The notes beneath the pieces are model-generated. The model was given only the letters and a program-made list of their open reading frames with translations, was not told where the DNA came from and made no database searches. Below, one piece after another: positions 27,130 through 36,008 of a stretch of 50,062 bases of DNA; within the stretch, counting starts at the first letter, position 1, and the number at the start of each line of letters is the position of its first letter. The position numbers were made by a program, and so were the translations under genes. This DNA comes from Cytophagaceae bacterium (GTDB lineage: Bacteria > Bacteroidota > Bacteroidia > Cytophagales > Spirosomataceae), in assembly GCA_027488335.1 (NCBI GenBank), contig JAIYBU010000070.1, positions 1 to 50,062 on the forward strand, in the 5' to 3' direction.

Positions 27130-29553
27130 ATGGCTATTATTTCGAATTTCAAGCATTCATTTAAATATACGTATATCCTCTTATTTAGTGTCATAAGTCT
27201 AAATATTTTTGCTCAAAAATCAGGCAAAATTATTGGTACAGTCTCTGATAACAAGCAATTTGTCGAATTTGCGAGCGTAACACTGGCTAAAATCCCCGAT
27301 TCGACAAAAATCGTACATCTTACGAATACTGATTCGCTGGGAAAATTTGCTTTCGAGAAAATTGAATGGGGCAATTACATCGTCAAAGTTAGCCTAATTG
27401 GTTACAAGACTCTTTCGCAACACATTTCTGTAGAAAATGAGGTTTTAAATTTGGAAAATCTGAAGATAAAGAGCGACGAAAAACTTTTGAACGAAGTCGT
27501 CGTCACTTCGCAAAAGAAACTCATCGAAAAAACAAGTGAAGGTTTTATTGTAAATGCTGCAGCCAATATTACTCAAATCGGAGGAACAGCCACTGACTTA
27601 TTAAAAAATACGCCAACCGTAGCCGTTGATGCCGATGGAGGTATCACACTTCGAGGTAAAGCACCTTTAATTTTAGTCAATGGGCGTAACTCTAACCTTA
27701 CAAATGCCGACCAAATTCCTGCCAGTAGTATTGAAAGCATCGAAATCATTAATAGTGCTTCAGCCAAGTATGATGCCAATGCCGAAAGTGGAATTATCAA
27801 TATTCGGCTCAAAAAAAACACCCAAAATGGCACAAATGGAGCTATCGCATTAGGGGCAGGCATGGGTTCACGAAGCAGGGTAAACAGTTCGGTTTTGCTG
27901 AATCATAAAGCTGGAAAATGGAATATTGGCTTAGGATACGACAACCGTTTTGCTGGAAGAACAAAGCACATAACGGGTAATCGAACAAACTATAATTTAT
28001 CCGAAAGTTATCAAATCAATCAGGATAGAAATGATGAACGAGTTGAACGTTTACAAAACCTAAAACTAAACTTAGATTTTTCGCCCAACACCCAAAACTC
28101 ATTTTCGTTGGAAGCCATCGGTAATTTAGAAGGGCAAGATAACCTTGAAGACCTGCAAAGTTTGATTTACAAGCAAAATAACAGCTATAATTCAGGAAAT
28201 GACCGCTATTCAGGAGAATTTCGCCATGCAAAAGTAGCCGAATTTGCTTTGAATTACACAAGAAAATTTATAAATCCACAAAAGTCTTTATCGGCTAATT
28301 TTACAACTTCTATCGAAAATGGTAAAGAAAATACAGATATTTCAACTCAAAATTTGAGCGAAAACTTGACGAATTTAGGCGAAACACTTTTTCAAAAAAC
28401 ACATAATTATGAAAACGGTACTATTTCAAATGCTATGCTCGATTATACCTTTCCAGTTTCGGAAAAGAGTTTTTTAGAAACAGGGTATAAAGGTACTTTT
28501 CGCTCCATTAAAACCGATTATGAATCTTCAAATAAAGTCGGAGCAGTTTATCTGATTAATACCGCTGCCAGCAACATTTTCAATTTTAATGAACAAATAC
28601 ACGCACTTTATGGGCTGTATCATGCCTATTTGGGTGAAAAAGACAAGCAAAAATGGAAATATGAGTTGGGATTAAGAGCCGAAAAAGTAAATAATGGCGG
28701 CGAAACTCAAAATTTAAGTACAAAGTTTACAAATGATTATCTAAAATTATTTCCAACGGCAAATTTCAGCTATTTTATCAAGCCCGATGAGTTTTGGAAG
28801 ATTTCTTACGGAAAACGCATCAATCGTCCACGATTGGGACAGCTCAATCCATTCATTGACATAACCGATGCCTTGAATCCTCACAGCGGAAATCCAAACT
28901 TAAAACCCGAAATCATTCAAGCCCTCGAAGTGGGCTATAATCGAGAATGGAAAGACGTTACGCTTTCAACCAATGTTTTTTATAGACACTCAAAAAATAC
29001 CATCCGAAACTTTTTCCAGCAACAAGCCAATGGCATTGTGCTAAATATGCCCATGAATATTGGCTCAGCCGACAGTTATGGCTTTGAAAATATCTTCACA
29101 GCTAAAGCAAATAGGTTTTATGATTTGAATGCGAGTGTTACGTTCTTTCAACAAAAACTAAACGGAAGCAATATTTCTTCTGATGCTATTCAGAATTCAT
29201 TCAACTGGTATGGTAAGCTCATTAATAACTTTGTCTTGAGTAAAGGCGGGAAACTACAGGTAATTGGGAATTATAACTCGGCAGCTACTACCCCACAGGG
29301 ACGACTCATTCCGTTGTATAACGTAGATTTAGGATTCCAACAAAAACTTGGCAAAGGCAATGCCCGACTCGGATTAGTTGTCGTTGATGTATTCAATACT
29401 TTGAAAAGTGGCTCAAAAAACTTCACTACTGATTTTGTGAGTAATCGCACGCAAAAAGCAGATACAAGAGCTATCATGCTTACATTCGCCTATACTTTTA
29501 GGTCGGCATTTAAAGAAAAACTATTAGAAAATAAGTTTTCAAAAGAGTTTTAA
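27130..29553 (+). CDS. Outer-membrane beta-barrel receptor (TonB-dependent receptor-like)
   Basis: An 807-residue outer-membrane protein. A signal peptide (cleavage after about residue 28, NIFAQ) is followed by a carboxypeptidase-like regulatory domain (about 33-113), a plug-like domain (about 130-215, with TPTVAVDADGGITLRGKAPL and IPASSIESIEIINSASAKYD) and a C-terminal barrel of the outer membrane protein beta-barrel type (about 370-795). There is no STN domain and no adjacent sigma/FecR pair, unlike the two receptors upstream, so it is not part of those signalling modules. It has its own promoter-like box and follows a terminator. The ligand is unknown; proteins of this type occur in metal and peptide uptake. 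Confidence 0.85.
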   Translation: MAIISNFKHSFKYTYILLFSVISLNIFAQKSGKIIGTVSDNKQFVEFASVTLAKIPDSTKIVHLTNTDSLGKFAFEKIEWGNYIVKVSLIGYKTLSQHISVENEVLNLENLKIKSDEKLLNEVVVTSQKKLIEKTSEGFIVNAAANITQIGGTATDLLKNTPTVAVDADGGITLRGKAPLILVNGRNSNLTNADQIPASSIESIEIINSASAKYDANAESGIINIRLKKNTQNGTNGAIALGAGMGSRSRVNSSVLLNHKAGKWNIGLGYDNRFAGRTKHITGNRTNYNLSESYQINQDRNDERVERLQNLKLNLDFSPNTQNSFSLEAIGNLEGQDNLEDLQSLIYKQNNSYNSGNDRYSGEFRHAKVAEFALNYTRKFINPQKSLSANFTTSIENGKENTDISTQNLSENLTNLGETLFQKTHNYENGTISNAMLDYTFPVSEKSFLETGYKGTFRSIKTDYESSNKVGAVYLINTAASNIFNFNEQIHALYGLYHAYLGEKDKQKWKYELGLRAEKVNNGGETQNLSTKFTNDYLKLFPTANFSYFIKPDEFWKISYGKRINRPRLGQLNPFIDITDALNPHSGNPNLKPEIIQALEVGYNREWKDVTLSTNVFYRHSKNTIRNFFQQQANGIVLNMPMNIGSADSYGFENIFTAKANRFYDLNASVTFFQQKLNGSNISSDAIQNSFNWYGKLINNFVLSKGGKLQVIGNYNSAATTPQGRLIPLYNVDLGFQQKLGKGNARLGLVVVDVFNTLKSGSKNFTTDFVSNRTQKADTRAIMLTFAYTFRSAFKEKLLENKFSKEF

Positions 29554-29621
29554 TCTTTTCAAATACAATATTTTATGTTTCTTGCAGTATAATTTACTGA
29601 TTTTAAGAAAATTGTATTCAC

Positions 29622-29643
29622 TATATGAAAGTAGTATCATATA
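29622..29643 (+). promoter_or_regulatory. Candidate ArsR operator, site 1 (arsR promoter)
   Basis: An imperfect palindrome with half-sites TATATGAAA and TATCATATA separated by GTAG. It overlaps a -7 box TATATTTG (29640-29647), so binding would block arsR transcription. The same 22-bp pattern recurs at 29999 and 39131. Confidence 0.65.
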
Positions 29644-29667
29644 TTTGTATTGTAATCTAAAACAACA

Positions 29668-29982
29668 ATGATAGCAGAAGCAAACGACATAAAAATCAAC
29701 AAAGAAAAATATGAAAAAGCAGCTTATATATTAAAAGCTGTGGCTCATCCTACACGTTTGGCTATCATTCAGTTATTGGATATTCAAGACAATCTAACCG
29801 TAAACGAAATCTGCGAAACACTGAATTGTGAACAATCTCTGATTTCGCACCATTTGATAAACATGAAATTACGTGGTATTCTGAAATCCCATAAAGATGG
29901 GCTGAATGTCTATTATTCACTCAAAGAACATGAAATCACCAAACTTTTAAGCTGCATCGAAAATTGCGAATGTAATATGTGA
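29668..29982 (+). CDS. ArsR/SmtB-family winged-helix repressor, probable sulfur sensor
   Basis: A 104-residue winged-helix regulator. The family core is clear: VAHPTRLAIIQLL (25-37), recognition-helix region QSLISHHLINMKLRG (56-70) and wing HKDGLNVYYSL (75-85). It is rich in cysteine: C49 and C54 flank the start of the recognition helix, and C96, C100 and C102 lie at the C-terminus. The five cysteines could bind a metal or form a di- or tetrasulfide as in SqrR/BigR, though the spacing is not identical. Because persulfide and thiosulfate genes follow, a persulfide sensor is the more likely role. It has a candidate operator in its own promoter and in two other promoters of the locus. Confidence 0.85.
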   Translation: MIAEANDIKINKEKYEKAAYILKAVAHPTRLAIIQLLDIQDNLTVNEICETLNCEQSLISHHLINMKLRGILKSHKDGLNVYYSLKEHEITKLLSCIENCECNM

Positions 29983-29998
29983 TATTTTTTTACTCAAA

Positions 29999-30020
29999 TA
30001 TATGAATAAATTATCATATA
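29999..30020 (+). promoter_or_regulatory. Candidate ArsR operator, site 2 (tauE upstream region)
   Basis: Half-sites TATATGAAT and TATCATATA separated by AAAT, aligned base for base with sites 1 and 3. It lies in the 111-base gap between arsR and the TauE permease and would allow separate control of the tauE-methyltransferase-dioxygenase operon. Confidence 0.65.
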
Positions 30021-30093
30021 TACATATTAAATAGATAAAACAAATAGAGTATCAGATAAATTACTTTTTTTATAGTACAAATTACATAAACGC

Positions 30094-30900
30094 ATGGAAA
30101 TACTTGGTTTTATTGGGGCATTAATGATGGGATTAACCCTCGGCTTAATTGGTGGAGGCGGCTCAATTCTGACAGTACCTATTTTGGTATATTTATTCTC
30201 GGTCGATACCGTTTTGGCAACAGCCTACTCACTTTTCATCGTTGGACTCACAAGTTTGATTGGTTCATTTAGTCATATAGCACAAGGAAATGTCCATTGG
30301 CGAACAGCAATCGTTTTTGGTATTCCATCAATTATTAGTGTTTACCTAACTCGAATGTATTTAGTGCCACTTATTCCTGAACAGATTTTTACGATAGGCA
30401 GTTTTTCGCTCACAAAACCAATCTTGATTCTGATTTTCTTTGCAGTTCTGATGGTCTTTGCCTCCTATACAATGATTCGTGAATGTAAAAAATGTAAGGA
30501 AAAAAATGTTGGCGAAATTGCATATAATTATCCTCTAATTTTGATTGAAGGGTTGGTCGTTGGTACAATCACTGGGCTTGTCGGTGCAGGTGGTGGATTT
30601 TTGATAATTCCAGCCTTAGTTGTTTTAGCGAAACTACCTATGAAACAAGCTGTTGGCACTTCCTTAGTTATTATTGCTTTAAAATCTCTGATTGGCTTTA
30701 TGGGTGATGTAAAGGGAAATGAAGCCATAAATTGGCACTTTTTGGGCAATTTCTCTGTTGTAGCAATTATCGGAATTGTTGTAGGAAGTATGCTCTCGAA
30801 GAAAGTAGCTGATAATAAACTCAAACCAGCCTTCGGGTATTTTGTATTGGTTATGGGGCTTTATATTATTACTAAAGAATTATTTTTTCATCACGCATAA
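30094..30900 (+). CDS. TauE/SafE-family sulfite/sulfur-compound permease
   Basis: A 268-residue inner-membrane protein of the TauE/SafE family with about eight helices in two repeats. The N-terminal repeat has GLTLGLIGGGGSILTVPILV and the second has GTITGLVGAGGGFLIIPALV, the glycine-rich signatures of the family. Members export sulfite, sulfoacetate or other sulfur anions. In this operon the likely job is to remove sulfite made by the persulfide dioxygenase. The cytoplasmic loop (about 130-140, ECKKCKEKN) carries a Cys pair. It is 14 bases upstream of the methyltransferase gene, consistent with co-transcription. Confidence 0.9.
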   Translation: MEILGFIGALMMGLTLGLIGGGGSILTVPILVYLFSVDTVLATAYSLFIVGLTSLIGSFSHIAQGNVHWRTAIVFGIPSIISVYLTRMYLVPLIPEQIFTIGSFSLTKPILILIFFAVLMVFASYTMIRECKKCKEKNVGEIAYNYPLILIEGLVVGTITGLVGAGGGFLIIPALVVLAKLPMKQAVGTSLVIIALKSLIGFMGDVKGNEAINWHFLGNFSVVAIIGIVVGSMLSKKVADNKLKPAFGYFVLVMGLYIITKELFFHHA

Positions 30901-30914
30901 ACCCTAACTTTACG

Positions 30915-31544
30915 ATGAATGAGATAGAAAGAAAAAAACATTGGGAAAATATCTACCAAACCAAAAATGTCACTGAAGTTAGCTGGTATCAAGCTAAACC
31001 CGAAACATCGCTCAGTTTTTTAGACGAATTTAAAGTAGAAAAAACAGCAAAAATAATTGACATCGGTGGTGGAGACAGCTATCTGGTTGACCATCTGCTC
31101 GATTTAGGCTATGAAGACGTAACGGTACTCGATATTTCGGAAGCCGCACTCAAAAAAGCACAAGAGCGTTTGGGCGACCGAGCAGCAAAAGTAAAGTGGA
31201 TTATTGCTGATATTGCCACCTTTGAGCCAAACGAACAATATGATTTTTGGCACGATAGAGCCGTTTTTCATTTTTTGACGAAAGAAAACGAAATCTCAAA
31301 TTATATACAATCTATCCAGAAAGGTATAAAAACAACGGGAGTGTTGATTTTAGGCACATTTTCGGAGCAAGGGCCGCTAAAATGTAGCGGAATTGAAATA
31401 AAGCAGTATTCTGAAAATTCAATGACCGAACGTTTAATGGCATTTTTTGATAAAATAAAATGTATAACCGTTGACCATATTACACCATTTTCTACGATAC
31501 AAAATTTTATTTTTTGCAGTTTCAAAAAAATAACAATCGCATAA
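30915..31544 (+). CDS. Class I SAM-dependent methyltransferase
   Basis: A 209-residue soluble methyltransferase. Motif I is IIDIGGGDSYLVDHLL (about 52-67), the acidic residue at the end of strand 2 is in VTVLDISEAAL, and motif II is near KVKWIIADIATF. The N-terminus HWENIYQTK and SWYQAKPETSL place it with small Bacteroidota methyltransferases of unassigned substrate. It lies between TauE and a persulfide dioxygenase, 14 and 41 bases from them. A sulfur nucleophile such as sulfide or a small thiol is an attractive substrate, but only the context supports this. Confidence 0.85.
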   Translation: MNEIERKKHWENIYQTKNVTEVSWYQAKPETSLSFLDEFKVEKTAKIIDIGGGDSYLVDHLLDLGYEDVTVLDISEAALKKAQERLGDRAAKVKWIIADIATFEPNEQYDFWHDRAVFHFLTKENEISNYIQSIQKGIKTTGVLILGTFSEQGPLKCSGIEIKQYSENSMTERLMAFFDKIKCITVDHITPFSTIQNFIFCSFKKITIA

Positions 31545-31585
31545 ACAAACGCACAGAACCAATAATAATAAAGCACTTTAGAACA

Positions 31586-32998
31586 ATGATAGTAGAACAA
31601 ATTTATACAGGATGTCTCGCACAAGGAGCATATTATATTGAGTCAGCAGGCGAAGTAGCCATCATTGACCCACTTCGTGAAGTACACTCTTATGTAAATA
31701 AGGCCGAAAAAAATAACGCTAAAATCAAATATATTTTCGAAACTCACTTTCATGCCGACTTTGTTTCGGGCCACGTAGAATTGGCTCAAAAAACAGGTGC
31801 ATCAATCGTTTATGGTCCAAAAGCTACGCCAGCGTTTGAGTGTATTATTGCTGAAGATGAGCAAGTTTTTGAAATCGGAAAAATCAAAATCAAAGTGCTT
31901 CACACACCAGGCCACACAATGGAATCGTCATGTTATTTATTAATCGATGAAAATGGAGTTGAAAATTGTATTTTCACAGGCGATACTTTGTTTATCGGTG
32001 ATGTTGGTCGCCCAGATTTGGCTCAGAAATCAAACCTTACTATCGAGGATTTGGCGGGTTATCTCTACACTTCTTTGCACACCAAAATCATGGCATTGCC
32101 TGATACGTTGATTGTTTATCCTGCTCACGGTGCGGGGTCGGCATGTGGCAAAAACATGAGCAAAGAAACGTTTGACACCTTGGGAAATCAGAAAAAAGTA
32201 AATTACGCCCTTCAACCACAAAGTAAAGAGCAGTTTATTGCAGCAGTAACGGATGGACTTACGCCTCCACCCTACTATTTCCCGAAAAACGTAATGATTA
32301 ACAAAACGGGAGCTAAAACCATTGATGCTGTAAAAACAAGCATACAGGCACTTTCGCCCGAAGCTTTTGAAGTAGCAGCCAACGAGCTCGGTGCCGTAAT
32401 GATTGATACTCGTGCGGCTCAAACTTTCAAAGATGGTTTTGTTCCAAATTCAATCAATATCGGTATCAAAGGCGACTTTGCTCCGTGGGTTGGTACACTT
32501 CTGACCGACATTGAGCAAGCAATTTTGTTTATTGCTGACGAAGAAAACATTGATGAAGTAATCACTCGTCTTTCAAGAGTTGGTTATGATAATATCGTAG
32601 GATATTTGCAAGGTGGTATCAAATCTTGGATTGCAGCAGGCAAAGAAGTAGATACGATTGAATCTATTTCGGCAGAAGATTTTGCCAAAGTATATGCCGA
32701 AAAAGAAGGTAAACTTTTGGTGAAAGATGTAAGAAAAGAAACCGAATACCGTGCCGAACACGTGGAAGAAGCCGAATGTGTTTCGTTGGCCTATTTGAGC
32801 AATAATATGGCGGCATTCTCAAAGGATGATACTAATTATATTCACTGTGCAGGTGGCTATCGCTCCATGATTGCGGCATCAATCTTGAAATCTCGTGGGT
32901 ATGATAACATCGTAGATATAGCTGGTGGGTTTACTGCAATTACCAAAACCGAAGTACCACGCTCTAACTTTGTTTGTCAATCGAAACTAAAAGTTTAA
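31586..32998 (+). CDS. cstB: CstB-like persulfide dioxygenase-rhodanese fusion, copy 1
   Basis: A 470-residue three-domain protein. The metallo-beta-lactamase fold domain (1-about 245) is of ETHE1/persulfide dioxygenase type: H54 and H56 in THFHAD, H110 in TPGH, D133 in TGD and H181. ETHE1 uses the equivalents of H54, H110 and D133 for its single iron. The sixth position of HxHxDH is F59 instead of His. A rhodanese-like domain without the active cysteine (about 262-355) follows, then a rhodanese domain with C421 in HCAGGYRS. This is the CstB layout, which turns persulfide into thiosulfate via sulfite. I chose ATG 31586 because the longer frame overlaps the methyltransferase gene and the family begins with MxxEQIYTGCLA. 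Confidence 0.9.
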   Translation: MIVEQIYTGCLAQGAYYIESAGEVAIIDPLREVHSYVNKAEKNNAKIKYIFETHFHADFVSGHVELAQKTGASIVYGPKATPAFECIIAEDEQVFEIGKIKIKVLHTPGHTMESSCYLLIDENGVENCIFTGDTLFIGDVGRPDLAQKSNLTIEDLAGYLYTSLHTKIMALPDTLIVYPAHGAGSACGKNMSKETFDTLGNQKKVNYALQPQSKEQFIAAVTDGLTPPPYYFPKNVMINKTGAKTIDAVKTSIQALSPEAFEVAANELGAVMIDTRAAQTFKDGFVPNSINIGIKGDFAPWVGTLLTDIEQAILFIADEENIDEVITRLSRVGYDNIVGYLQGGIKSWIAAGKEVDTIESISAEDFAKVYAEKEGKLLVKDVRKETEYRAEHVEEAECVSLAYLSNNMAAFSKDDTNYIHCAGGYRSMIAASILKSRGYDNIVDIAGGFTAITKTEVPRSNFVCQSKLKV

Positions 32999-33033
32999 AG
33001 AAAATAAGTAATGCTTAGGGTAGAATGAATAAA

Positions 33034-33064
33034 AAAGGTAAGGTCAATTTTATACCTTACCTTT
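33034..33064 (+). terminator. Hairpin after CstB-like gene 1
   Basis: AAAGGTAAGGT (33034-33044) pairs perfectly with ACCTTACCTTT (33054-33064). It lies 35 bases after the stop and 69 bases before the next gene, with only a short T-run. It is a terminator or attenuator between the two parts of the sulfur locus. Confidence 0.6.
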
Positions 33065-33132
33065 CTGTAAACTCTAATTATAAACTATAGTATTAACAAT
33101 ATCAAACGTAAAAAGTAAAAATCTAAGAAATT

Positions 33133-33699
33133 ATGATAGAACTCATTAAACAACCATGGCATTGGGCAGTAGCAGGTGTTATGATTGGATTAACAGTACC
33201 CACATTATTACTGATAGGCAATAAAACATTCGGAATTTCCTCATCGCTTCGTCATATTTGTGCTGCTTGTTTTCCAGCTAATATTTCATATTTCAAATAC
33301 AATTGGAAAAATGAAATTTGGAATTTGTTTTTTGTGGTAGGTGTGCTTTTGGGTGGAATTATTGCCAATCAATTCTTATCGAATCCAAATGAATTTATCG
33401 TCAATGAAAACACGGTAAAAGATTTAAAAGCATTGGGTGTAACAGATTTCTCGGCAATGATGCCCGCTGATATTTTTAGTGTAGAAAATATTTTTACGCT
33501 AAAAGGCTTAATTTTCTTCGTAGTGGGCGGCTTGATGGTAGGTTTCGGAACTCGATATGCGGGTGGCTGTACGTCTGGTCACGCAATCATGGGTTTATCG
33601 AATCTGCAATTACCTTCATTAATTGCCACTATCAGCTTTATGGTTGGAGGTTTCGCCATGACACACTTAATTATGCCTTACATCTTTAAACTATTCTAA
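33133..33699 (+). CDS. YeeE/YedE thiosulfate-transporter half, subunit A
   Basis: A 188-residue inner-membrane protein with about five helices. It is one half of a TsuA/YeeE-type thiosulfate importer, in which cysteines on short broken helices pass the anion along. The family motif GTRYAGGCTSGHAIMG is at about 139-154, with the key Cys at 146. A second pair, C43 and C46, lies in LRHICAACFP and could help relay sulfur. It is followed after only 2 bases by the second half, so the two are surely made together. It would bring thiosulfate or a related sulfur anion into the cytoplasm. Confidence 0.85.
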   Translation: MIELIKQPWHWAVAGVMIGLTVPTLLLIGNKTFGISSSLRHICAACFPANISYFKYNWKNEIWNLFFVVGVLLGGIIANQFLSNPNEFIVNENTVKDLKALGVTDFSAMMPADIFSVENIFTLKGLIFFVVGGLMVGFGTRYAGGCTSGHAIMGLSNLQLPSLIATISFMVGGFAMTHLIMPYIFKLF

Positions 33700-33701
33700 T
33701 C

Positions 33702-34196
33702 ATGACCAAAACAAATACTGATAATATCGTAGTCGAAGAATTTGTGTGTGAAGCACCCAATAATCAATTAAAAAAAGAGAGTCTCGCAAGCAATATTAAA
33801 TACTTAATTGTAGGAACAATCTTCGGAATTGTGTTCGTAAAAGCTGAAATTGTTTCATGGTTCAGAATCCAAGAAATGTTTCGCTTGCAATCATTCCACA
33901 TGTATGGCGTCATCGGCACGGCCGTTGTAGTTGGCCTAATTTCGGTACAGCTTATTAAACGTTTCAATATAAAGACTTTAGCGGGCGAAACCGTTTCGAT
34001 TCCAGATAAAACTTTCAATAAAGGGCAAATCTACGGCGGCTTAATATTCGGACTCGGTTGGGCTATTACGGGTGCTTGTCCTGGACCATTATTTGCTCAA
34101 ATCGGTAGTGGATTTTTGGCCATTACAGTCACTTTTTTCAGTGCAGTTGCAGGTACTTGGCTCTACGGAGCATTCAATAATAAATTGCCTCATTAA
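33702..34196 (+). CDS. YeeE/YedE thiosulfate-transporter half, subunit B (DUF6691-like)
   Basis: A 164-residue membrane protein with about four helices after a hydrophilic N-terminus of about 30 residues. The second YeeE/YedE signature, FGLGWAITGACPGPLFAQIG, is at about 116-135 with Cys126. Together with the previous protein it supplies both conserved Cys-containing hairpins that single-chain TsuA carries, so I read the pair as a split thiosulfate importer. The stop is followed by a strong terminator at 34219. Confidence 0.85.
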   Translation: MTKTNTDNIVVEEFVCEAPNNQLKKESLASNIKYLIVGTIFGIVFVKAEIVSWFRIQEMFRLQSFHMYGVIGTAVVVGLISVQLIKRFNIKTLAGETVSIPDKTFNKGQIYGGLIFGLGWAITGACPGPLFAQIGSGFLAITVTFFSAVAGTWLYGAFNNKLPH

Positions 34197-34218
34197 TTGA
34201 GCAACTCAAATGATTTTC

Positions 34219-34262
34219 AGGAGGTTAGTTGATAGCATATTGCATTTCTAACCTCCTTTTTT
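34219..34262 (+). terminator. Rho-independent terminator after the YeeE/YedE pair
   Basis: AGGAGGTTAG (34219-34228) pairs with CTAACCTCCT (34248-34257) and a T6 run follows. It separates the transport genes from the SoxB-like gene. Confidence 0.85.
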
Positions 34263-34295
34263 ATACTTCCAACATTCAACCAACCTCTATAAAAC

Positions 34296-35996
34296 ATGGA
34301 AAATAGCATTGCAACCATCTCCCCCCCACCTCGGCGAAGTTTCCTAAAAAAATCACTGCTATCGGGTATTGGTTTGGCATTGGGTCAAAGTTCCCATGCT
34401 GCTTCAATAGAAGAATCGAGCGAAGATATTGCAAAGAAAGAAAATACCATAACGCTACTCATTACATCCGATATTCATGCACAAATCCATACACATGATG
34501 AGTTTTTCTGGGAAAATGGTCAGGCAGTTTATAGAAAACGTGGAGGTTTAGCAGTGCTAAAAACCATGATTGAGCAATATAAAAAGCAAAACCCTAACAA
34601 TACCATTGTTTATGATGGTGGCGATTTTTTTCATGGGCATGCTGTTTCTAAGTTTACCGAGGGCGAAGCACTCATTCCGATTTTCAATCATTTGGGCTAT
34701 GACTTGATGTTGCCAGGGAATTGGGAAGTGGTTTATAAAAAGAAAAAAATGCTCTATGATATGGGGCATACAAATGCCGCCAAGATTTGTGCAAATATGT
34801 GGCATAAAACCAATGATACTTTCAATGGAGAGTTGGTTTTTCCGCCCTATTGGATAAAATACGTAGCTGGCCTAAAAGTTGGGTTTATTGGTTATACCGA
34901 CCACCTCACGCCTAAACGCCAACCACCTGCATTTAGTGAAGGTTTGACCTTTGAACATCCCGAAAAAAACATAGCCAAGTATATAAAATTTCTGAAAGAG
35001 TCGGAAGGTTGTGAAATTATCTTGGTCATGACACACATAGGGCTTGCCCAGCAAGTAGGCTTAGCCAATAACCCTGCCATCGCAGGGGCAGAATTCATTA
35101 TTGGGGCTGATACACACGAGCGTTTACGCAAGCCAATCAAGGGCAAATATGCCAGTGTCGTCGAATGTGGTGCTTTTGGTTCATTTCTCGGAAAACTGGA
35201 CTTAAATCTCGAGAACGGTAAATTAAAAGATTTCACTTATCAACTTTTAGATGTTGATGCTGAGAAATTTAAAGCTGACAAAAAAATGACTACTTTGATT
35301 GAGGCGGCTTACGCTCCATTGACAGCTAAAATGAACGAAGTTATTGGTACAAGCAAGATGCCATTAGTACGGTATTTTGTTATGGAAACACCAATGGATA
35401 ATCTCATAACCGATGCTATTATGTGGAAATTCCAACCCGATATTGCCCTTTCTAATGGCTTTAGATTTTGTCAGCCACTTTCGAGCATCGACCCCAAAAC
35501 GGGTTTAATTCCAATCACACGAGAATTTCTGTGGAATATGCTTCCGCTTGATAGCGAGGCAAAATCGGCTAAAATAACAGGCAAACAAGTTTGGGAATGG
35601 CTCGAAAAAGAACTTCAAAATGCGTTTGCCAAAGACCCATCGAAGCGTTTTGGAGGCTGGTTTGTTCGGTTTTCGGGTATGGAAGTCAACTTTACTATCG
35701 AAAAAGACTCTGGAAAAAGATTAAATTGGGTAAAGGTTTCGGGAAAAACGCTTAATTTAGAGCAAGAATATTCGATTGTTGCCTGTGAAAGAGAAGGCGA
35801 CCCTGATGACACGCTCTGCCGAATAGATAAAGTAAAAGAACCGAAAAATTTAAAGGTTTTGCTGCATAATGTTGTAGAAGAATATTTAAAGGTTCACTCA
35901 CCAGTTGCACCCAAACTCAAAAAACGAGCTACTGCGACCGATGCTCCCGATACCTTGCTGACACAGTTGTGTGGCTATGATTATGAATTTATGTAA
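34296..35996 (+). CDS. soxB: SoxB-like Tat-exported metallophosphatase (thiosulfohydrolase family)
   Basis: A 566-residue periplasmic protein of the 5'-nucleotidase/SoxB superfamily. A Tat signal is visible: RRSFLKKSLLSGIGLALG (13-30). Metal-binding motifs are SDIHAQ (58-63, D59 and H61), DGGD (107-110) and, at the family-discriminating position, GNWE (141-144), where 5'-nucleotidases have GNHE. The Trp in place of His and the Tat signal point to SoxB, which hydrolyses sulfate from the SoxYZ-bound sulfur chain using two manganese ions. No soxAX, soxYZ or soxCD genes are in the window, so the partner carrier is missing or elsewhere. It lies 12 bases before the TsdA-like cytochrome. Confidence 0.78.
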   Translation: MENSIATISPPPRRSFLKKSLLSGIGLALGQSSHAASIEESSEDIAKKENTITLLITSDIHAQIHTHDEFFWENGQAVYRKRGGLAVLKTMIEQYKKQNPNNTIVYDGGDFFHGHAVSKFTEGEALIPIFNHLGYDLMLPGNWEVVYKKKKMLYDMGHTNAAKICANMWHKTNDTFNGELVFPPYWIKYVAGLKVGFIGYTDHLTPKRQPPAFSEGLTFEHPEKNIAKYIKFLKESEGCEIILVMTHIGLAQQVGLANNPAIAGAEFIIGADTHERLRKPIKGKYASVVECGAFGSFLGKLDLNLENGKLKDFTYQLLDVDAEKFKADKKMTTLIEAAYAPLTAKMNEVIGTSKMPLVRYFVMETPMDNLITDAIMWKFQPDIALSNGFRFCQPLSSIDPKTGLIPITREFLWNMLPLDSEAKSAKITGKQVWEWLEKELQNAFAKDPSKRFGGWFVRFSGMEVNFTIEKDSGKRLNWVKVSGKTLNLEQEYSIVACEREGDPDDTLCRIDKVKEPKNLKVLLHNVVEEYLKVHSPVAPKLKKRATATDAPDTLLTQLCGYDYEFM

Positions 35997-36008
35997 AACA
36001 ACATTTCC

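Noticed and set aside
32030..32422. 130-codon minus-strand frame inside the CstB-like gene
   Set aside because: Shadow of a strongly supported gene.
34296..35996. Plain UshA-type 5'-nucleotidase
   Set aside because: The GNWE motif, Tat signal and thiosulfate neighbours favour the SoxB side, although this is not proven.
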